Assembly: GCF_019929575.1 (NCBI RefSeq)
Contig: NZ_JAHZPU010000015.1
Coordinates: forward strand, 1 to 44,838
Source: Streptococcus infantis
GTDB taxonomy: Bacteria; Bacillota; Bacilli; Lactobacillales; Streptococcaceae
Direction: 5' to 3'
Length of the DNA: 44,838 bases
Shown here: positions 15,265 through 23,849 of the stretch, in pieces
Position numbering within the stretch: position 1 is the stretch's first letter
Layout of the letters: the number at the start of each line of letters is the position of its first letter
Made by a program: the position numbers and the translations under genes
The notes under the pieces: model-generated
What the model was told of the DNA's origin: nothing
What the model saw: only the letters and a program-made list of their open reading frames with translations
Databases searched by the model: none

Positions 15265-17451
15265 ATGATGAAAGATACATTCAAAAATGTCTTGTCTTTC
15301 GAATTTTGGCAGAAATTCGGTAAGGCTCTAATGGTGGTTATCGCTGTTATGCCAGCGGCTGGATTGATGATTTCAATCGGTAAGTCACTTGCAATGATTG
15401 ACCCAAACCTTGCTCCCCTAGTTATTACTGGTGGCGTACTAGAGCAAATTGGTTGGGGAGTTATCGGTAACCTTCATATTTTGTTTGCCCTCGCTATTGG
15501 AGGAAGTTGGGCTAAAGAACGTGCTGGTGGTGCTTTTGCGGCAGGTCTTGCATTTATCCTTATTAACCGTATCACTGGTACAATCTTCGGTGTATCAGGG
15601 GATATGTTGAAAGATCCTAACGCTATGGTTTCAACAATCTTTGGTGGATCTATCAAGGTTGCTGATTACTTCATTAGTGTACTTGAGTCACCAGCCCTTA
15701 ACATGGGGGTATTTGTAGGGATTATCTCAGGTTTTGTTGGAGCGACTGCATTTAACAAATACTATAATTTCCGTAAACTTCCTGATGCCCTTTCATTCTT
15801 TAACGGGAAACGTTTTGTACCATTTGTAGTTATTCTTCGCTCAGCAATCGCTGCAATTCTTCTTTCAGCTTTCTGGCCAGTTGTTCAAACAGGTATCAAC
15901 AACTTCGGTATCTGGATTGCTAATTCACAAGAAACAGCACCAGTTCTTGCACCATTCTTGTATGGTACTTTGGAACGCTTGCTCTTGCCATTTGGTCTTC
16001 ACCATATGTTGACTATCCCAATGAACTATACAGCTCTTGGTGGTACTTACGATATTTTAACTGGTGCAGCAAAAGGCACTCAAGTATTTGGACAAGATCC
16101 ACTTTGGCTTGCATGGGTAACAGACCTTGTAAACCTTAAAGGTACTGATGCTAGTCAATACCAAACATTGCTAGATACAGTTCATCCAGCTCGTTTCAAA
16201 GTTGGACAAATGATTGGTTCATTCGGTATTTTGATGGGTGTGGCTGCTGCTATTTACCGTAATGTTGAAGCAGACAAGAAACACCAATACAAAGGTATGA
16301 TGATTGCGACAGCTCTTGCAACTTTCTTGACTGGTGTTACTGAGCCAATTGAATATATGTTCATGTTCGTTGCAACACCTCTTTACCTTGTCTACGCTGT
16401 TGTTCAAGGTGCTGCCTTTGCTATGGCTGATATTGTTCACCTTCGTGTGCACTCATTCGGTTCAATTGAATTCTTGACTCGTACTCCACTAGCTATCAAT
16501 GCTGGTCTTGGTATGGATATCATTAACTTTATCTGGGTAACAGCACTATTTGCAGTTATCATGTACTTTATCGCCAACTTCATGATTCAAAAATTCAACT
16601 ATGCTACTCCAGGACGTAACGGAAACTACGAAACTGCTGAAGGTTCATCAGAATCTGCTGCTTCTGGTGAGTCAAAAGTTGCAGAAGCTTCTCAAGCTGT
16701 TAACATCATTAACCTTCTTGGTGGACGTGCTAACATCGTTGATGTGGACGCATGTATGACTCGCCTTCGTGTTACTGTAAAAGACGCTGAAAAAGTTGGA
16801 ACAGAGGAACAATGGAAAGCTGAAGGAGCTATGGGACTTGTCATGAAAGGACAAGGTGTCCAAGCTATCTACGGACCTAAAGCTGACGTTTTGAAATCAG
16901 ATATTCAAGACCTTCTTGACTCAGGTGAAGTGATTCCTGAAACTCTTCCAAGTCAAAAGGCAGCAGCTCAACAAGATGCTGTTGTATACAAAGGTGTGAC
17001 TGAAGAAGTATACTCAGTTGCTGACGGTCAAGTGATTGAATTGGACCAAGTGAAGGATCCTGTATTCGCACAAAAAATGATGGGTGATGGATTTGCAGTG
17101 GAACCAGCAAACGGAAACATTGTATCTCCAGTATCAGGTACTGTGTCAAGCATCTTCCCAACTAAACACGCTCTTGGTCTTGTAACTGAAGCAGGCCTTG
17201 AAGTACTTGTTCACATTGGTTTGGACACAGTAAGTCTTGAAGGAAAACCATTTACAGTTCGTGTTACTGAAGGACAACAGGTTGCAGCTGGTGATCTTCT
17301 TGTCACAGCTGACTTGGGTGCTATCCGTGAAGCTGGTCGTGAAACTACAACTGTAGTTGTCTTCACAAATGGTGATGCGATCAAATCAGTTAAATTAGAA
17401 AAAACAGGTTCTCTTGCTGCTAAAACAGCAGTTGCAAAAGTAGAATTGTAA
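15265..17451 (+). CDS. ptsG: PTS glucose-type transporter, EIICBA
   Basis: Phosphotransferase permease that imports and phosphorylates a hexose, most likely glucose. The order is C-B-A: membrane EIIC about 1-435 (LPFGLHHMLTIPMNY, TGVTEPIEYMFMF), EIIB about 475-550 with phospho-cysteine Cys497 (DACMTRLRV), and EIIA about 585-728 with His635 (TKHALG) and phospho-histidine His650 (LVHIGLDT). The EIIB-EIIA linker is Gln/Ala-rich. AAAGGAG at 15252-15258 fits ATG 15265 or 15268. A promoter with a cre site precedes it. The glucose assignment follows the pneumococcal relative; maltose- or GlcNAc-type paralogues are less likely. Confidence 0.93.
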   Translation: MMKDTFKNVLSFEFWQKFGKALMVVIAVMPAAGLMISIGKSLAMIDPNLAPLVITGGVLEQIGWGVIGNLHILFALAIGGSWAKERAGGAFAAGLAFILINRITGTIFGVSGDMLKDPNAMVSTIFGGSIKVADYFISVLESPALNMGVFVGIISGFVGATAFNKYYNFRKLPDALSFFNGKRFVPFVVILRSAIAAILLSAFWPVVQTGINNFGIWIANSQETAPVLAPFLYGTLERLLLPFGLHHMLTIPMNYTALGGTYDILTGAAKGTQVFGQDPLWLAWVTDLVNLKGTDASQYQTLLDTVHPARFKVGQMIGSFGILMGVAAAIYRNVEADKKHQYKGMMIATALATFLTGVTEPIEYMFMFVATPLYLVYAVVQGAAFAMADIVHLRVHSFGSIEFLTRTPLAINAGLGMDIINFIWVTALFAVIMYFIANFMIQKFNYATPGRNGNYETAEGSSESAASGESKVAEASQAVNIINLLGGRANIVDVDACMTRLRVTVKDAEKVGTEEQWKAEGAMGLVMKGQGVQAIYGPKADVLKSDIQDLLDSGEVIPETLPSQKAAAQQDAVVYKGVTEEVYSVADGQVIELDQVKDPVFAQKMMGDGFAVEPANGNIVSPVSGTVSSIFPTKHALGLVTEAGLEVLVHIGLDTVSLEGKPFTVRVTEGQQVAAGDLLVTADLGAIREAGRETTTVVVFTNGDAIKSVKLEKTGSLAAKTAVAKVEL

Positions 17452-17458
17452 TATTTAG

Positions 17459-17489
17459 GAGGTTGGAAGCTGTTTCCAACCTCTTGTTT
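17459..17489 (+). terminator. Terminator after ptsG
   Basis: Perfect 10-bp stem GAGGTTGGAA (17459-17468) / TTCCAACCTC (17474-17483), loop GCTGT, then TTGTTT. The T tail is weak and the next gene starts 14 bases on, so partial readthrough is likely. Confidence 0.75.
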
Positions 17490-17502
17490 ATAGGAGAAAA
17501 GC

Positions 17503-18321
17503 ATGAAGTTTTTAACACTCAATACCCATAGTTGGATGGAAAAAGATCCTGAACAAAAGTTTCAACTTTTACTTCAAGATATACTTGAAAACAGTTATGA
17601 TTTGATTTGTTTTCAAGAAATTAACCAGGAAATTACTTCAGCGCAAGTAGAAGCTGGTGTACTTTATCAGCCATTACCATCTGCTGAGCCGATTCATCAA
17701 GACCACTATGTGCGACTTTTGGTAGAGAAGTTGGCTGAGCAAGGTCAAAACTATTATTGGACTTGGGCCTATAACCATATCGGTTATGATCGTTACCATG
17801 AAGGTGTTGCAATTCTATCTAAAACACCAATTGAAGCGCGTGAAATTTTGGTTTCAGATGTAGATGATCCGACAGATTACCACACTCGTCGAGTTGCTCT
17901 AGCAGAGACAGTAGTTGAAGGTAAAGAACTTGCAGTTGCCAGTGTCCATCTCTCTTGGTGGGATAAAGGCTTCCAAGAGGAATGGGCGCGCTTTGAAGCA
18001 GTTCTGAAAGAATTGAACAAGCCACTCTTGCTAGCAGGTGATTTTAATAATCCTGCAGGTCAAGAGGGCTACCAAGCTATTTTAGCTAGTCCACTAAACT
18101 TACAAGATGCATTTGAAGTTGCAAAAGAAAGAAGTGGTAGTTACACTGTTCCGCCTGAAATTGATGGTTGGAAGGGAAATAGCGAACCTCTTCGAATCGA
18201 TTATATCTTTACAACAAAGGATGTGCAGGTAGAAAAACTTCACGTGGTCTTTGATGGTAAAAACAGTCCTCAAGTTAGTGATCATTACGGTCTGCAAGCA
18301 ACACTATCTTGGAAAGACTAA
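17503..18321 (+). CDS. Endonuclease/exonuclease/phosphatase (EEP) family hydrolase
   Basis: Metal-dependent phosphodiesterase or phosphatase of the DNase I-like fold, 272 residues. The fold's active-site landmarks occur in order: LNTHSW (Asn7), CFQEIN (metal-binding Glu), HLSWW, GDFNNP (Asp/Asn pair) and SDHYG (terminal Asp-His). TAGGAGAAAAGC gives a good ribosome site for ATG 17503. It lies 51 bp after ptsG behind a leaky-looking terminator, so co-expression with sugar uptake is possible. The substrate (nucleic acid, phospholipid headgroup or sugar phosphate) cannot be told from sequence. Confidence 0.9.
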   Translation: MKFLTLNTHSWMEKDPEQKFQLLLQDILENSYDLICFQEINQEITSAQVEAGVLYQPLPSAEPIHQDHYVRLLVEKLAEQGQNYYWTWAYNHIGYDRYHEGVAILSKTPIEAREILVSDVDDPTDYHTRRVALAETVVEGKELAVASVHLSWWDKGFQEEWARFEAVLKELNKPLLLAGDFNNPAGQEGYQAILASPLNLQDAFEVAKERSGSYTVPPEIDGWKGNSEPLRIDYIFTTKDVQVEKLHVVFDGKNSPQVSDHYGLQATLSWKD

Positions 18322-18349
18322 ATCAGGTATTTTAGTAAAAACAATCAAG

Positions 18350-18373
18350 CCCCCTTCTACAAACAGAAGGGGG
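18350..18373 (+). terminator. Terminator after the EEP gene
   Basis: Nine-base perfect stem CCCCCTTCT (18350-18358) / AGAAGGGGG (18365-18373), followed by AATTTAATTT. Confidence 0.8.
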
Positions 18374-18420
18374 AATTTAATTTAAAGAGTTAATATAGTT
18401 AAAGTTTTTTATTGAATAAC

Positions 18421-18449
18421 TTGTAAAAAAAGATAAAATCCTTTAAAAT
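18421..18449 (+). promoter_or_regulatory. Promoter of the cppA operon
   Basis: TTGTAA (18421-18426), 17-bp spacer, TAAAAT (18444-18449), giving a short leader before the GGAGG of cppA. A second combination, TTGAAT 18413 with TAAAAT 18434, is possible but has a 15-bp spacer. Confidence 0.55.
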
Positions 18450-18469
18450 AAAAAGTGTTGGAGGAATTT

Positions 18470-19195
18470 ATGATTGTAAATCAAATAAAGCGTATGATCC
18501 CGACGCTAAAGGTAAATAATAGAAATTTAAATGAGTTGTTTTATATTGAGACTTTGGGGATGAAACCCTTGCTTGAAGAGTCTGCATTCCTATCACTTGG
18601 AGACCAGTCAGGCATTGAAAAGTTAGTTTTAGAAGAGTCACCAAGTATGAGGAGCCGTAAGGTTGAAGGGATTAAAAAATTAGCTAGATTACTTGTAAAG
18701 GTAGAGAAGCCATCTGAGATTGAAGCACTACTAGCTAGAATGGAAGAAATCCCTCAACTCTATAAAGGAAATAAGGGATATGCTTTTGAGGTTCTTTCTC
18801 CAGAAGGGGATTGTATTCTTATTCATGCCGAAGATGATATCAAGGATTTGAAAAAAGTTGAGGAAGAAGTCACTTTTTCAAAAGATGAGAAACTGAGATA
18901 TTTGACAGCCTTTGAAATCTCGGTGGAAATTAACTTACCAGATAAGACATCAAGCCTACTTGATAAAGAAGAAATCGAAAACCGACTAGCTTTTAATCAA
19001 GCTCAAAGGAGCGATTTACTGGTTGAAAATAATGTAACTTGGGACTTGTCCATGTTGAAATTTCAAGTAGAGAATTTGGATTTGCCTGTATTGCGTCAGC
19101 GATTTGAAGAAGCTGGTTACTTTATTCCAAAATCTGAGAAGTTTTTCTTAACTAAGGATACCAACAATATTGAATTGTGGTTTGAAGCAGTATGA
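18470..19195 (+). CDS. cppA: CppA family protein (putative C3-degrading proteinase)
   Basis: 241-residue protein matching streptococcal CppA. The N-terminal part (MIVNQIKRMIPTLKVNNR..., LGMKPLLEESAFLSLGD) has the glyoxalase/dioxygenase-like pattern of the CppA N domain, followed by the CppA C domain. No signal peptide is visible, although the family was named for cleavage of complement C3; that activity is not evident from sequence. GGAGG (18460-18464) is five bases before ATG 18470; an in-frame GTG at 18455 lies upstream of the ribosome site. Its stop overlaps the next start as ATGA, so it heads a three-gene operon. Confidence 0.9.
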   Translation: MIVNQIKRMIPTLKVNNRNLNELFYIETLGMKPLLEESAFLSLGDQSGIEKLVLEESPSMRSRKVEGIKKLARLLVKVEKPSEIEALLARMEEIPQLYKGNKGYAFEVLSPEGDCILIHAEDDIKDLKKVEEEVTFSKDEKLRYLTAFEISVEINLPDKTSSLLDKEEIENRLAFNQAQRSDLLVENNVTWDLSMLKFQVENLDLPVLRQRFEEAGYFIPKSEKFFLTKDTNNIELWFEAV

Positions 19196-20124
19196 AACAA
19201 AAAATCATTCAAAAAATAAATCAACAAATTGAGGCAGGGATTTATCCTGGTGCCTCTTTTGCATATTATCAGGATGGCGTTTGGTCTGACTGGTATCTAG
19301 GAGAAGCAAATCCAGAAATTGGTGAGAAGACGCGTGAAGGTTTGGTCTATGATTTGGCCAGTGTCAGCAAGGTTGTTGGAGTTGGAACAGTCTTATCTTT
19401 CTTGTGGAAGGAAGGTAAGATTGAGCTTGATAACTCCATAAGAGACTATCTTCCAGAAGTAGATTATCCAGACATCACTGTTCGTCAACTCCTAACGCAT
19501 ACAACAGACTTGGATCCTTTTATCCCAAATAGGGATCAGCTTTCAGAGGACCAGTTGAGAAATGCCATGTTTCATCTTAATCGCCGAGAGAAGAGAGCCT
19601 TTCTCTACTCGGATGTGCACTTTCTCTTACTAGGTTTTCTCTTAGAAAACTATTTTAAAAAGAACTTGGATCAGATTTTACAAGAGCAAGTTTTGGATCC
19701 TTGGGGAATGAAGGAAACTCAGTTTGGTCCAGTTATCCGTGCTGTTCCAACGGTCCGTGGACAGAAAGCAGGAGTGGTACATGATCCTAAGGCTCGTTTG
19801 CTTGGAAAGCATGCAGGTAGTGCAGGCTTGTTTTCAACAGTTCATGATTTAAAAATCTTCTTGGAGCATTATTTGCGGGATGATTTTGCTGAAGGATTGA
19901 GTCAGAATTTTTCGGATCTGAGTGATAAAGAACGCTCATTGGCCTGGAATCTTGAAGGTGATTGGATGGACCATACAGGCTATACTGGAACCTTTATCAT
20001 GTGGAATCGTAAGAAGCAAGAGGCGGCAATTTTTCTATCTAACCGAACCTATGAAAAAGATGAGCGTGCCCAGTGGATTTTGGATCGTAATCAGGTCATG
20101 GACTTGATTCGAGAGGCAGACTAG
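19192..20124 (+). CDS. Serine hydrolase, class C beta-lactamase fold
   Basis: Serine hydrolase of the beta-lactamase / penicillin-binding superfamily, 310 residues. The nucleophile motif SxxK is Ser57-Val-Ser-Lys60, the second motif is YSD (YSDVHFLLLG, about residue 143), and the third is HTG (DHTGYTG). There is no signal peptide, so it is cytoplasmic, which argues for an esterase or peptidase rather than a drug-resistance beta-lactamase. The start overlaps cppA by four bases (ATGA). Followed after nine bases by the EamA transporter gene. Confidence 0.9.
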   Translation: MKQKIIQKINQQIEAGIYPGASFAYYQDGVWSDWYLGEANPEIGEKTREGLVYDLASVSKVVGVGTVLSFLWKEGKIELDNSIRDYLPEVDYPDITVRQLLTHTTDLDPFIPNRDQLSEDQLRNAMFHLNRREKRAFLYSDVHFLLLGFLLENYFKKNLDQILQEQVLDPWGMKETQFGPVIRAVPTVRGQKAGVVHDPKARLLGKHAGSAGLFSTVHDLKIFLEHYLRDDFAEGLSQNFSDLSDKERSLAWNLEGDWMDHTGYTGTFIMWNRKKQEAAIFLSNRTYEKDERAQWILDRNQVMDLIREAD

Positions 20125-20133
20125 GGAGGAAGT

Positions 20134-21045
20134 ATGTCAAAAGCTTTAAAAGGAACTCTTTATACAGTCATTGCAGGTATTGCCTGGGGCTTGTCGGGAA
20201 CCAGTGGTCAGTACCTGATGGCTCATGGAATATCAGCCCTAGTTCTGACCAATATCCGTTTGATAATTGCTGGTTTACTCCTGATTCTTCTTGCCTATAC
20301 TAAATCAAGGGATAAATTTATGGCTTTTCTGAAGGATAAATCAAGCCTGTTTTCTCTCTTGCTATTTTCTTTATTTGGTCTTTTTCTAAATCAATTAGCT
20401 TATCTATCAGCTATTCAGGAGACAAATGCTGGGACAGCGACAGTTCTCCAGTATGTCTGTCCAGTTGGAATCCTTGCTTACACATGTATCAAGGATAAGG
20501 TGGCTCCGATGCTTTCAGAAATCATCTCTATGTTTTTAGCTATAGGTGGGACCTTTCTCATTGCAACTCATGGGCAATTGGATCAACTCTCGATGACTCC
20601 AGCTGGTCTATTTTGGGGTTTGTTCTCGGCCCTAACCTATGCTCTTTATATCATTTTACCCATAAAATTAATTCAAAAATGGGGGAGCATATTGGTTATT
20701 GGTGTTGGAATGACCATCTCAGGTTTTCTAGCAGTACCTTTTACAGGCCTTATTGGGGCTAGTATTCCCTTATCTTTTGATATCTTTCTAGCTTTTGCAG
20801 GCATCATTCTGATTGGAACGGTCTTTGCCTATACAGCCTTCCTCAAGGGAGCAAGTATGATAGGACCAGTCAAGTCTAGCCTTTTGGCTTCGATTGAGCC
20901 TATCTCGGCAGTATTTTTTGCCTTCATGATTATGGGGGATATCTTTTATCCTGTAGATTTTCTTGGTATGGCAATGATTTTACTAGCCGTGACTATCATT
21001 TCATTGAAGGATTTAATGTTGGAAAAGAAACATCATTCCGTTTAA
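20134..21045 (+). CDS. EamA/DMT family transporter
   Basis: Drug/metabolite transporter superfamily, 303 residues, ten membrane helices in two EamA repeats. The first begins IAGIAWGLSGTSGQYL and the second LFWGLFSALTYALYIILP. The conserved end-of-repeat element is SLLASIEPISAVFFAF. AGGGAGG precedes ATG 20134. Third gene of the cppA operon and followed by a terminator at 21052. Probably a metabolite or amino-acid exporter; the substrate is unknown. Confidence 0.92.
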   Translation: MSKALKGTLYTVIAGIAWGLSGTSGQYLMAHGISALVLTNIRLIIAGLLLILLAYTKSRDKFMAFLKDKSSLFSLLLFSLFGLFLNQLAYLSAIQETNAGTATVLQYVCPVGILAYTCIKDKVAPMLSEIISMFLAIGGTFLIATHGQLDQLSMTPAGLFWGLFSALTYALYIILPIKLIQKWGSILVIGVGMTISGFLAVPFTGLIGASIPLSFDIFLAFAGIILIGTVFAYTAFLKGASMIGPVKSSLLASIEPISAVFFAFMIMGDIFYPVDFLGMAMILLAVTIISLKDLMLEKKHHSV

Positions 21046-21051
21046 TGGATT

Positions 21052-21079
21052 AAAACAGTCTTTGATAAGGCTGTTTTTT
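21052..21079 (+). terminator. Terminator of the cppA operon
   Basis: Stem AAAACAG (21052-21058) / CTGTTTT (21071-21077), with T continuing to 21079. Confidence 0.8.
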
Positions 21080-21160
21080 AATCTTCCAGCAAGTTGGTTC
21101 ATACAACTTTAAGAATGAATGTTTATAATCAATCCATATATTTAAAGATAAGGAGGAAAT

Positions 21161-21918
21161 ATGAATTTGCTACAAAGTATTCATCCATCAAAACCTTTAA
21201 GATACTTAAAATGGTTCGATGTCTTAATCGTTACTGTTTTAATGTTTGGGGAGTTTATCATTCGTTCTACTCAACAATTTATGGAGAGTTTATCGACTTC
21301 AACTCTTACTAGTGTCACAGAAACTACGACAAATCTAGCAAGTGATGGGGCAGCTTATTCTAGTAATTTTACTTTTCAATTGATGATGTTAGGGATTACT
21401 TTCCTTTATCTCTTGATTCGAAATTATGATTTTAAACAAGACCTATACTCTGGAGCTGGTCTGTTTTAATTTGGGTACTCCTTATCTTTGCTGTAGTTGG
21501 GATATTTGGTGATATTGTAACAACCCTTAGTGGTGAGTACAATTATTTTAATACTCAGTTGATCCCTTTTATAGATTCCATGGAAATCATTCGAAAATTT
21601 ATGGTTTTGACGCCAATGGTCATTGGTTATGCTCTTCTAAATGGTTTTTATGAAGAATTTTTCTTCTTGGGATTGCTGACTTCAGTAAAAGAAAAGCATC
21701 AGTAGCTGGTTCTAGTATATTCTGTAATTATACGAATTTCTTTCCATACCTATCAAGGCTTACTCTGGGCCTTGGTTATTGGGCTTGTTTATGGTCTCTT
21801 TTATTATTTCTTGTACAAGTATGTGGTCAAGAATTTACTCCCATTCTTTATCATGCATGCTCCTGCAGATATGTTTGGTTCAAGTCTCTTGTATCTCTTA
21901 ATTGCTTGGGGAAATTAG
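21161..21918 (+). pseudogene. CPBP family intramembrane protease, frameshifted and with an in-frame stop
   Basis: ATG 21161 follows a perfect AAGGAGG and opens a 102-codon frame that stops at 21469. The protein then continues in another frame from about 21460 (WSVLIWVLLIFAVVG...), consistent with a one-base deletion near the TTTT at 21465. That second frame reads to TAG at 21703 (after KEKHQ) and resumes without shift to TAG at 21916. CPBP motifs survive across the breaks: EEFFFLG (the family has EExxxR, so Arg is lost), SFHTYQG and FIMHAPAD with the metal histidines. At least two lesions make a functional product unlikely. Confidence 0.85.
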
Positions 21919-22005
21919 GAATTTAGGACAGGAAATTGAGAAACCAAATTTTTTGACAACAGTCCAATGAGTCACTGTATCAAAGTCTTCTTGTGAATAA
22001 AAATT

Positions 22006-22031
22006 GAGGTCGGGATTTTGGTCCCGACCTC
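22006..22031. terminator. Bidirectional terminator between the CPBP remnant and uraA
   Basis: Perfect 10-bp stem GAGGTCGGGA / TCCCGACCTC with a six-base loop. The minus-strand exit has a good U run (AATTTTTATT), the plus-strand exit a weaker one. Confidence 0.88.
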
Positions 22032-22049
22032 TTGTTGATTCTATATGGA

Positions 22050-23333
22050 TTAGTCTTTGTTTTCGTATGGCAGGATCAAGTTTAGGATGATACCTGTCAT
22101 AGCTGATAGGGCAGTACCTGAAAGGGTAACTGGACCAAGTTTAAGGATTGCTCCACCAAGTCCAAGTACCAACATGGCACTTGCGATGATAAGATTACGC
22201 ATTTGTCCGAAGTCAACACGTTCTTTGATCAAGACTTTCAAACCGTTACTTGCGATAACCCCGTAAAGAAGGATAGACATACCACCAAGTACAGCGTTTG
22301 GAATTGTTGAAATCAAAGCAGTAAATTTACCAAGGAAGCTAAGGGCAATCGCAATAAAGGCAGCATTACGGATAACTGAGACAGAAGCGATACGAGTCAT
22401 ACCGATAACCCCTGTATTTTCTCCGTAAGTTGTATTGGCTGGTCCACCAAGGAAGGCAGAAACAGAAGTTGCGATACCGTCACCAAGAAGAGTACGGTGA
22501 AGACCTGGTTCTTTCAAGAATTGGCGTCCACAGATTTGACCTAGAACAGTGTGGTCTCCGATATGTTCTGAAATGGTTACGATTGCGATTGGTAAGATGG
22601 CAATCGTTTCAGGGCCGAAGTAAAGGTCGTATTGTTTGAAGGCACCACCTGTATTGAACGGTAGGTAGAAACCAGGGATTTCAAACCAGTTAGCTTCAAG
22701 AACAGGAGTGAAGTCAACCAATCCAAGTGCTAGGGCAAAGAGGTAACCACCGATAATGGCAAAAAGGAATGGGATGATTCGTAGGAAGCCTTTTCCTTTT
22801 GTATTGATAAAGGCAGCAATCAAGAAAGTAACAACGGCTACAAGAGCGTTTTTCCAGTTTCCGTCAGCTACAAGACCAGCGTTGGTAACAGCTGAACTAG
22901 CAAGTCCAAGACCGATAACGATGATCATAGGACCGATAATGATTGGAGGTAAGAGTTTGTCGATCCACTTTGTACCTGCAAAGCGAACACTTGCAGCAAC
23001 AAGGACATAGACAAAACCTGTAAGAATAACCCCAGTTTGAGCGGCAGATACATCGCCACCCATTTCTTTCATAGCAAGTGACATAGCTGTGATAAAGGCG
23101 AAAGAAGAACCCAGATAAACTGGAACTTTAAAGCCAGTACAAACCATGTAAATGAGTGTTCCTACACCTGATGCAAAAAGGGCAACAGATACAGGCATTC
23201 CCAAGATTAAAGGTACCAAGATAGTAGCACCAAACATGGCGAATACGTGCTGGAAGCTAAGAAGAATTCCCTTTCCAGCTGAAGGACGTTGGTCAACGTC
23301 TAAAAGCAAATCAACAGTTGATTCCTGTTTCAT
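22050..23333 (-). CDS. uraA: Uracil permease (NCS2 family)
   Basis: Nucleobase:cation symporter of the NCS2 family, 427 residues with about 12-14 membrane segments. Markers: FQHVFAMFGATILVP near the N-terminus and SEHIGDHTVLGQICGR, with the substrate-binding Glu/His region, mid-protein. Uracil rather than xanthine specificity is supported by the PyrR-type attenuator upstream. The start is ATG 23333 (MKQEST), five bases after GAGG. A longer frame from 23369 starts inside the terminator hairpin and is rejected. Also called pyrP. Confidence 0.93.
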   Translation of the reverse strand: MKQESTVDLLLDVDQRPSAGKGILLSFQHVFAMFGATILVPLILGMPVSVALFASGVGTLIYMVCTGFKVPVYLGSSFAFITAMSLAMKEMGGDVSAAQTGVILTGFVYVLVAASVRFAGTKWIDKLLPPIIIGPMIIVIGLGLASSAVTNAGLVADGNWKNALVAVVTFLIAAFINTKGKGFLRIIPFLFAIIGGYLFALALGLVDFTPVLEANWFEIPGFYLPFNTGGAFKQYDLYFGPETIAILPIAIVTISEHIGDHTVLGQICGRQFLKEPGLHRTLLGDGIATSVSAFLGGPANTTYGENTGVIGMTRIASVSVIRNAAFIAIALSFLGKFTALISTIPNAVLGGMSILLYGVIASNGLKVLIKERVDFGQMRNLIIASAMLVLGLGGAILKLGPVTLSGTALSAMTGIILNLILPYENKD

Positions 23334-23355
23334 AATAACCTCACTTTTGGGCATC

Positions 23356-23476
23356 AAAAAAGAGCCCATTATTTTATAGCAATAGGCTCCCAGAGTAAGA
23401 CCTCTCTAAAACAAGCTTTCTTCATCAAGTTTTAAAGAGTTTTATATAGATCTGCGCCTTCGTCACCTCACGGGAT
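23356..23476 (-). promoter_or_regulatory. PyrR-binding attenuator upstream of uraA
   Basis: The minus-strand leader carries ATCCCGTGAGGT (23476-23465), matching the PyrR anti-antiterminator loop consensus ARUCCNGNGAGGYU. It is followed by a terminator, GAGCCTATT / AATGGGCTC plus six T (23389-23356), just before the gene. With UMP-bound PyrR the terminator forms and uraA is shut off. Confidence 0.88.
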
Positions 23477-23501
23477 GACATTAAAAACCTTTGCTTAGGA
23501 T

Positions 23502-23530
23502 AGTATAGCAGAAAAAAATGATTTTGTAAA
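23502..23530 (-). promoter_or_regulatory. Promoter of uraA
   Basis: Minus strand: TTTACA (23530-23525), 17-bp spacer, TATACT (23507-23502). The -35 lies inside the first unit of the 50-bp tandem repeat. Confidence 0.75.
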
Positions 23531-23617
23531 TCATTTTTTCCTGAGTCTTGAAATGGGAAAGCGAGGTATGATTTTGTAAATCATTTTTTCCTGAGCCTTG
23601 AAACAAAGATGCGAGGT
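23518..23617. repeat. Two tandem 50-bp repeat units, with a third decayed unit beyond the inserted element
   Basis: Units 23518-23567 and 23568-23617 share ATTTTGTAAATCATTTTTTC and the ends CCTGAG..CTTGAAA and GCGAGGT. A third, diverged unit with TTTTCCCGAGC...GAGCGAGGTATGA lies at about 23787-23824, after the structured element. The gap 23531-23849 holds these repeats and the element at 23665, with no gene. Confidence 0.8.
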
Positions 23618-23664
23618 AGGACTTACTAAGGAATGTGTTTTTGCATCAGGATAGAGGTGACTGA

Positions 23665-23786
23665 TAGACGCAGTGGTTGAGTGGTCCATCTTACGCTATG
23701 ATTCTAGCTTTGATGGACCTACTCAACTTTGCGGGGGAGGGACGACGAAATCGTCATTTTAAATGGTAATCGATTTCTGTTCCTCT
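23665..23786. repeat. Structured dispersed repeat, copy A (RUP/SPRITE-like)
   Basis: Related to the element at 36558-36730. It keeps the CAGTGGTTGAGT...ACTCAAC hairpin and the GACGACGAAATCG...CGATTTCTGTTCC hairpin, ending in TCTGTTCCTCTCC. Helix: GTTGAGT (23676-23682) / ACTCAAC (23721-23727), a bulged T, then GGTCCATC / GATGGACC. The left terminal inverted repeat seen in copy B is not recognisable here. The exact family name is uncertain. Confidence 0.7.
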
Positions 23787-23849
23787 CCCTTTTCCCGAGC
23801 TTTAAAATGAGAGAGCGAGGTATGAGTTTGCAGATTCTTTTATATCTTT

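Noticed and set aside
23518..23617. CRISPR-like direct repeats
   Set aside because: Only two abutting 50-bp units with no spacers between them; this is a tandem duplication, not a CRISPR array. No cas-like genes occur in the window.
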